A DNA stretch of 64,000 nt from Desulfogranum mediterraneum DSM 13871 (lineage in GTDB: Bacteria; Desulfobacterota; Desulfobulbia; Desulfobulbales; Desulfobulbaceae): contig NZ_AUCW01000017.1 of assembly GCF_000429965.1 (NCBI RefSeq), positions 1 to 64,000 on the forward strand, given 5' to 3'. The translations under genes were made by a program, and so were the position numbers. Every line of letters begins with the position of its first letter. Within the stretch, counting starts at the first letter, position 1. Under the pieces are notes generated by a model. That model searched no databases, was not told the origin of the DNA, and was given only the letters and a program-made list of their open reading frames with translations. Positions 60,185 through 64,000 of the stretch are shown here, piece after piece.

Positions 60185-63184
60185 ATGATTCCGGCAGCTG
60201 GAGGGGTTGGCGAATACCTGGCCTCGCTCCGTCGATCCACCACCTTTGGCCCCCAGGTCATCGCCCACAGGAGTAGTGAGCAGCGCGGCGGGATCTTTGC
60301 GGCTCCGGAGATGCAGCAGGAACTGATTGCACCTCAGCTCCTCCAACTCCTTGAAAGCCGGGGAATCGGGCGTCTCTATGCACATCAGGCCGAGGCCATC
60401 GCCCACATCCGGGATGGTCGCAATGTGATTGTCGCCACCCCCACAGCCTCGGGCAAAAGCCTGATCTACAACCTGCCGGTCTTCCAGGAGCTGCTCAAGG
60501 ATCCTCACTCCAAGGCCCTCTACCTCTTTCCCCTCAAGGCCCTGGCCCAGGACCAGCTCCAGACCATCAACGAGCTTGCAGCAGCCCTGCCCGAGGAGAC
60601 AGTCGCTTCAGGGCGGAACCTGGCCGCCAGCTATGACGGCGACACCTCCCCCTACAGAAGACGCAAGCTCAGAGAGCAGTTGCCGGCTATCCTGATCACC
60701 AACCCGGACATGCTCCACCTCTCGCTGTTGCCCTACCATCAGCGCTGGCACCATTTTTTTGCCAAGTTACGCTACATAGTCATTGACGAGATCCACAGCT
60801 ATCGAGGGGTCTTCGGCTCCCACGTCAGCTGGGTACTCCGCCGTCTCCTGCGGCTCTGCAGGCTCCACGGCTCCAGCCCGGTCCTTATCCTGGCCTCTGC
60901 CACCGTGGGCAACCCCACGACCCTGGCCCGAGAACTCTGCGGTCAACCCTTTGTGGAGGTGACCGAATCCGGAGCACCGCAGGCCGGCAAACACACCACC
61001 CTGATCAACCCCCTGGACTCTGCCGCAGGGGCGGCAACCCAGCTCCTGGCAGCGGCGGTCCAGCGAAGGCTACGGACCATCATCTATACCCAGTCGCGAA
61101 AGATGACCGAGTTGATCACCATCTGGGCCGGCAAAAGGCTGCCCGAGGCCCGGGAACGGATCGCCTCCTACCGGGCGGGCTTCCTGCCGGAGGATCGGCG
61201 CGAAATTGAAAGCCGACTGGCCTCGGGCGACCTCTTGGCCGTGATTTCGACCTCTGCCCTGGAGCTGGGTATCGATATCGGCAGTCTGGATATCTGCATC
61301 CTGGTGGGCTATCCCGGATCCATCATGGCCAGTCGACAGCGGGCCGGCCGGGTCGGCCGCAGCAACCGGGAATCTGCTGTGATCCTCCTGGGCCAGGAAG
61401 ATGCCCTGGACCAGTACTTCATGCGCAATCCTGATGATTTTTTCTCCCGCCCGGTGGAGTCGGTGACCCTCAACCCTGCCAACCCCTGTATTGCCGGCCA
61501 ACACCTCTGCTGCGCGGCCGCAGAGCAACCCCTCCGGGCCGGCGAACCACTGCTGGATTCCCGGCAGCTGGCCCCTGCCATGGCCGGGGCCGTGGAATGC
61601 GGAGAGCTGCTCCAATCCGCCGACGGCAACACCTGGTTTGCAGCCCGCAAGTATCCCCAACGCCGGCTCAACATCCGCGGCAGCGGCCGGCCCTTCACCA
61701 TCTGTTCCACTCACCTTAGCACTCCCCTGGGCGAGGTGGACGGCAACCGGGTCTTCAGCGAATGCCACCCCGGGGCCATCTATCTGCACATGGCCCGCAG
61801 CTACCGGGTCGAAGCCCTGGACACGGCCAATGCAGAGGTCCGGGTGACCCCGGACAGCCCCAACTACTTTACCCGGCCCCTGGCCAGCAAGGAAACCACC
61901 ATTGTGGAGACCTTCTCCTCCCGGCGACAGGGGGAGGTGGAACTTTCTTTCGGCAAACTGCGGGTAACCGAGACCATCATCGGCTATGAGAAGATCAGGA
62001 CCGGCAGCATGCATTCCCTGGGACGATTCAAGTTGAATCTGCCTCCCCAGACCTTTGTAACCGAAGGCTTCTGGATCACCCTGCCGCCGGAGTTTATGAA
62101 CCTCTGTGTGGCGCAGCAGTTGCACTACATGGGCGGTATCCATGCCATGGAACATGCGATCATCGGCCTGATGCCCCTGTTCGTGCTCTGTGACCGTAAC
62201 GACCTGGGAGGGATCTCCTACCCCTGGTACGAACCACTGGCCAGCTCGACCATCTTTGTCTACGACGGCCAGGCCGGGGGGACCGGATTGAGCCGTGAGG
62301 CCTTTGCAGATATCTCAAGCCTGTTGAACAAGACCCTCCGGGCCACGGCCTCCTGCCCCTGCCAAAGCGGTTGCCCCAGCTGTGTGCATTCACCGAAATG
62401 TGGCTCAGGAAACCGGCCCATCGACAAGGCCGCAGCCCTGCTGCTGCTTCGCACCCTGGTGGAGAGCGGCTCAGGGAGGAACCGACCCGACCCCATGCCT
62501 CCACCCCAGGTTCGTCCCCTGGCTGCCCAGGTTGAGGCGAAGGACGAGATCGGAATCGAGTTCCCGGAAAACTACTGCGTGTTTGACCTGGAAACCAGAC
62601 GATCGGCAGCCGAGGTGGGCGGTTGGCACCGGGCCCAGCGGATGGGGCTCAGTGTGGCGGTTCTCTATGATAACCGCCGTCAGGGCTATTACAGCTATAG
62701 GGAGGAGGAGGTTGAGGCCCTGATCGAGCGGCTCTTCTCCTTTGAGCTGATCATCGGCTTCAACAACAAGCGTTTTGACAACAGGGTACTCTCGGCCTAC
62801 ACCCAGCGGCCACTCGCCAGCCTCCCCAGCCTGGATCTGCTGGAACAGATCACTCTCCAGCTTGGTTACCGTCTCAGTCTGGATCGGCTGGCGGAAAAGA
62901 CCCTGGGCAAGAGCAAGCAGGCGAATGGTCTCCAGGCCCTGGAGTGGTATCGACAGGGCGCATGGGAGCAACTGACCGCCTACTGCCGGGAGGATGTTGC
63001 CCTGACCCGAGACCTCTTTCTCTTTGGCTACCGGCAGCACTACCTGCTTTTTCAGAATAAGGCAGAACAGGTGGTACGGCTGCCGGTGCATTTTCAGGCT
63101 GCCATCCGGCGATTGGGCAAAGGCAAGCCTTCAGACGGGCCGGCGGCTATGGCCAGACCAGATTGGCAAAGATCCAGCCCTTGA
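60185..63184 (+). CDS. MrfA-type DExH helicase fused to MrfB-type exonuclease
   Basis: A 999-residue protein. Residues about 60-450 are a superfamily 2 helicase: TPTASGKS (85-92), DEIH (about 200), SATVGNP, and motif VI QRAGRVGRSN. Residues about 650-760 are the DUF1998/MrfA C-terminal zinc module with CPCQSGCPSCVHSPKCGSGN. Residues about 795-965 are an RNase H-like DEDD exonuclease (VFDLET, IGFNNKRFDNRVLSAY, YCREDVALTRDLF). In Bacillus subtilis the helicase MrfA and exonuclease MrfB are separate partners in mitomycin-damage repair; here they are one chain. It overlaps the convergent SH3 gene by 38 bases. Confidence 0.9.
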   Translation: MIPAAGGVGEYLASLRRSTTFGPQVIAHRSSEQRGGIFAAPEMQQELIAPQLLQLLESRGIGRLYAHQAEAIAHIRDGRNVIVATPTASGKSLIYNLPVFQELLKDPHSKALYLFPLKALAQDQLQTINELAAALPEETVASGRNLAASYDGDTSPYRRRKLREQLPAILITNPDMLHLSLLPYHQRWHHFFAKLRYIVIDEIHSYRGVFGSHVSWVLRRLLRLCRLHGSSPVLILASATVGNPTTLARELCGQPFVEVTESGAPQAGKHTTLINPLDSAAGAATQLLAAAVQRRLRTIIYTQSRKMTELITIWAGKRLPEARERIASYRAGFLPEDRREIESRLASGDLLAVISTSALELGIDIGSLDICILVGYPGSIMASRQRAGRVGRSNRESAVILLGQEDALDQYFMRNPDDFFSRPVESVTLNPANPCIAGQHLCCAAAEQPLRAGEPLLDSRQLAPAMAGAVECGELLQSADGNTWFAARKYPQRRLNIRGSGRPFTICSTHLSTPLGEVDGNRVFSECHPGAIYLHMARSYRVEALDTANAEVRVTPDSPNYFTRPLASKETTIVETFSSRRQGEVELSFGKLRVTETIIGYEKIRTGSMHSLGRFKLNLPPQTFVTEGFWITLPPEFMNLCVAQQLHYMGGIHAMEHAIIGLMPLFVLCDRNDLGGISYPWYEPLASSTIFVYDGQAGGTGLSREAFADISSLLNKTLRATASCPCQSGCPSCVHSPKCGSGNRPIDKAAALLLLRTLVESGSGRNRPDPMPPPQVRPLAAQVEAKDEIGIEFPENYCVFDLETRRSAAEVGGWHRAQRMGLSVAVLYDNRRQGYYSYREEEVEALIERLFSFELIIGFNNKRFDNRVLSAYTQRPLASLPSLDLLEQITLQLGYRLSLDRLAEKTLGKSKQANGLQALEWYRQGAWEQLTAYCREDVALTRDLFLFGYRQHYLLFQNKAEQVVRLPVHFQAAIRRLGKGKPSDGPAAMARPDWQRSSP

Positions 63185-63608
63185 TCTGGGGATGACTGAC
63201 CTTAACCCACTTGCCCTGACGCTGCTCCACCCGCAGGATCACATCCTTGGCCACGGTTCCCACCTTGGTCTCCTTGGTTCCAGGACCGGAACGGACATTG
63301 GCCTCCTTGACCTTGACAATCACATGGGAGGAGGGACGAACCAGGGTCTCGTAGATCCAGCCCTTGTCTCCCTCATAGTCTTCGATCTTGATCCACTTGC
63401 CCTTCTTAGAGAGAACCTTCAGCGGGTAGTTCTGGGGCAGCTGGTAGATGACCTCATATTTGGTATCAGGACCTGAACGGAGGTTGACTCCGTCCTTGGT
63501 TACGCTGAGGTAATCGGCAGCAGCGCTGCTCATGGCAGTGGTGCCGACCAGGGCTGCTGTGGTCAAACACGATAGTAGCAGGTTTTTGAAATGGCGTGGT
63601 CTCATCAT
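63147..63608 (-). CDS. Secreted protein with two bacterial SH3 domains
   Basis: A 153-residue protein. A signal peptide (about 1-30, LLLSCLTTAALVGTTAMSSA) is followed by two SH3b domains: YLSVTKDGVNLRSGPDTKYE with GDKGWIYETLV, and VIVKVKEANVRSGPGTKETK with IKGWIFANLVW. Both carry the NLRSGP/NVRSGP signature. Such proteins bind peptidoglycan or other envelope ligands. AAAAAGGAGAGT precedes the ATG. Confidence 0.88.
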   Translation of the reverse strand: MMRPRHFKNLLLSCLTTAALVGTTAMSSAAADYLSVTKDGVNLRSGPDTKYEVIYQLPQNYPLKVLSKKGKWIKIEDYEGDKGWIYETLVRPSSHVIVKVKEANVRSGPGTKETKVGTVAKDVILRVEQRQGKWVKVSHPQIKGWIFANLVWP

Positions 63609-63634
63609 ACTCTCCTTTTTCTAGAGCCTTTGCT

Positions 63635-64000
63635 TCAATGACGGTCGTTGTCGGCTTGGGTCAACAACATAAAAAATTCCTGATTCCCCTTGGCGCCGCG
63701 TATGGGCGAGGCAATGGTTCCCCTGGAACAGAGGCCGATGGTGCGGGCATAGTCGACCACCATGGTGATGGCCTCCTCATGGAGGGCCTCATCGCTCACC
63801 ACTCCGCCTGGGGCAACCTTGGCGGGCGGCAACTGGAACTGCGGTTTCACCAGGGCGACGATGGTCACCTGCCCCTGAAAAAAAGGGAGAATCGGGGCCA
63901 GAAGTTTGTTCAGGGAGATAAAGGAGGCATCGATCACGCAAAGATCGATGCGCTCGGGAATCTCCTTGCTGGTCAGAAAACGGGCGTTGGTCCGCTCCAG
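63635..64000 (-). CDS. TlyA-family rRNA 2'-O-methyltransferase, C-terminal part
   Basis: 122 codons from the right edge to the stop at 63635. The visible chain reads LERTNARFLTSKEIPERIDL, CVIDASFISLNKLLAPILPF, VALVKPQFQLPPAKVAPGGV and RGAKGNQEFFMLL. IDASFISL and LVKPQFE-like phrases followed by GxVxD and SPIRGAKGNQEF are diagnostic of the TlyA/FtsJ-like 16S/23S rRNA (cytidine-2'-O)-methyltransferase family (formerly hemolysin A). The N-terminal S4 domain and SAM-binding motif lie beyond the window. Confidence 0.9.
   Translation of the reverse strand: MERTNARFLTSKEIPERIDLCVIDASFISLNKLLAPILPFFQGQVTIVALVKPQFQLPPAKVAPGGVVSDEALHEEAITMVVDYARTIGLCSRGTIASPIRGAKGNQEFFMLLTQADNDRH

Noticed and set aside
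61070-62155. 361-codon minus-strand frame inside the helicase gene
   Set aside because: The sense strand carries clear helicase motifs throughout; the antisense frame has no recognised motif.
1-64000. CRISPR arrays, prophage or toxin-antitoxin pairs
   Set aside because: No regularly spaced direct repeats with unique spacers, no phage structural genes and no recognisable toxin-antitoxin pair were seen on reading both strands.

Overview
The window looks like ordinary chromosome from a free-living, anaerobic Gram-negative bacterium, most likely a Desulfobacterota member near Desulfobulbales. That placement is inference from gene content: a sufBCDSU operon, many hybrid histidine kinases, a PEP-CTERM protein behind a sigma-54 promoter, an MMPL/RND exporter, a Cx4C rubredoxin like Desulfovibrio Rd2, and DUF6790 and transporter-suffix membrane proteins. 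There is no rRNA, prophage or CRISPR array. One tRNA (His) is present.

Layout. 1-1.5 kb: mobile-element debris (N-terminus of a transposase, probable 3' end of a group II intron) around a small zinc-ribbon protein. 1.5-6.9 kb: a fused chorismate-utilising enzyme (TrpE/PhzE type plus glutaminase) preceded by a Trp-rich leader peptide and a terminator, then an ABC-F ATPase and a divergent pseudouridine synthase. 7.2-18 kb: three large hybrid histidine kinases, an EamA exporter and a PEP-CTERM protein with sigma-54 signals. 18.8-24 kb: sufBCDSU. 25.6-31.5 kb: a KamA-family radical SAM enzyme with altered substrate residues, an MMPL exporter, and membrane and PilZ-like proteins. 31.7-36.3 kb: minE, minD, minC and an AGCS Na+/amino-acid symporter. 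37-42.7 kb: a zone of decay with three broken genes, plus a TRIC channel and a rubredoxin. 43-47 kb: a compact cassette of TPR lipoprotein, ECF sigma factor, membrane TPR protein and Gly/Lys-rich secreted protein. 47.5-57 kb: a Cache-type hybrid kinase, an amidase and several small membrane or unknown proteins. 57-64 kb: tRNA-His, a zinc-ribbon protein, a prephenate dehydratase/ACT/prephenate dehydrogenase fusion, an MrfA-MrfB type helicase-exonuclease fusion, an SH3 protein and the C-terminus of TlyA.

The most conspicuous non-coding structure is a dispersed intergenic repeat of about 140 bp with terminal inverted repeats (ACCTTGAAAAA / TTTTTCAAGGT). Six full-length or near full-length copies, one internally deleted copy, one end-only copy and one right-end fragment lie between genes from 5.7 to 54.9 kb. 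Two other repeat families occur once on each side of the kinase/PEP-CTERM region.

Functionally, the two chorismate-branch enzymes (fused TrpEG/PhzE-like and PheA-TyrA) are both multi-domain fusions. The first appears to be controlled by transcription attenuation that reads Trp codons, which argues for anthranilate rather than phenazine synthesis. The ECF cassette looks like a self-contained envelope-sensing module.
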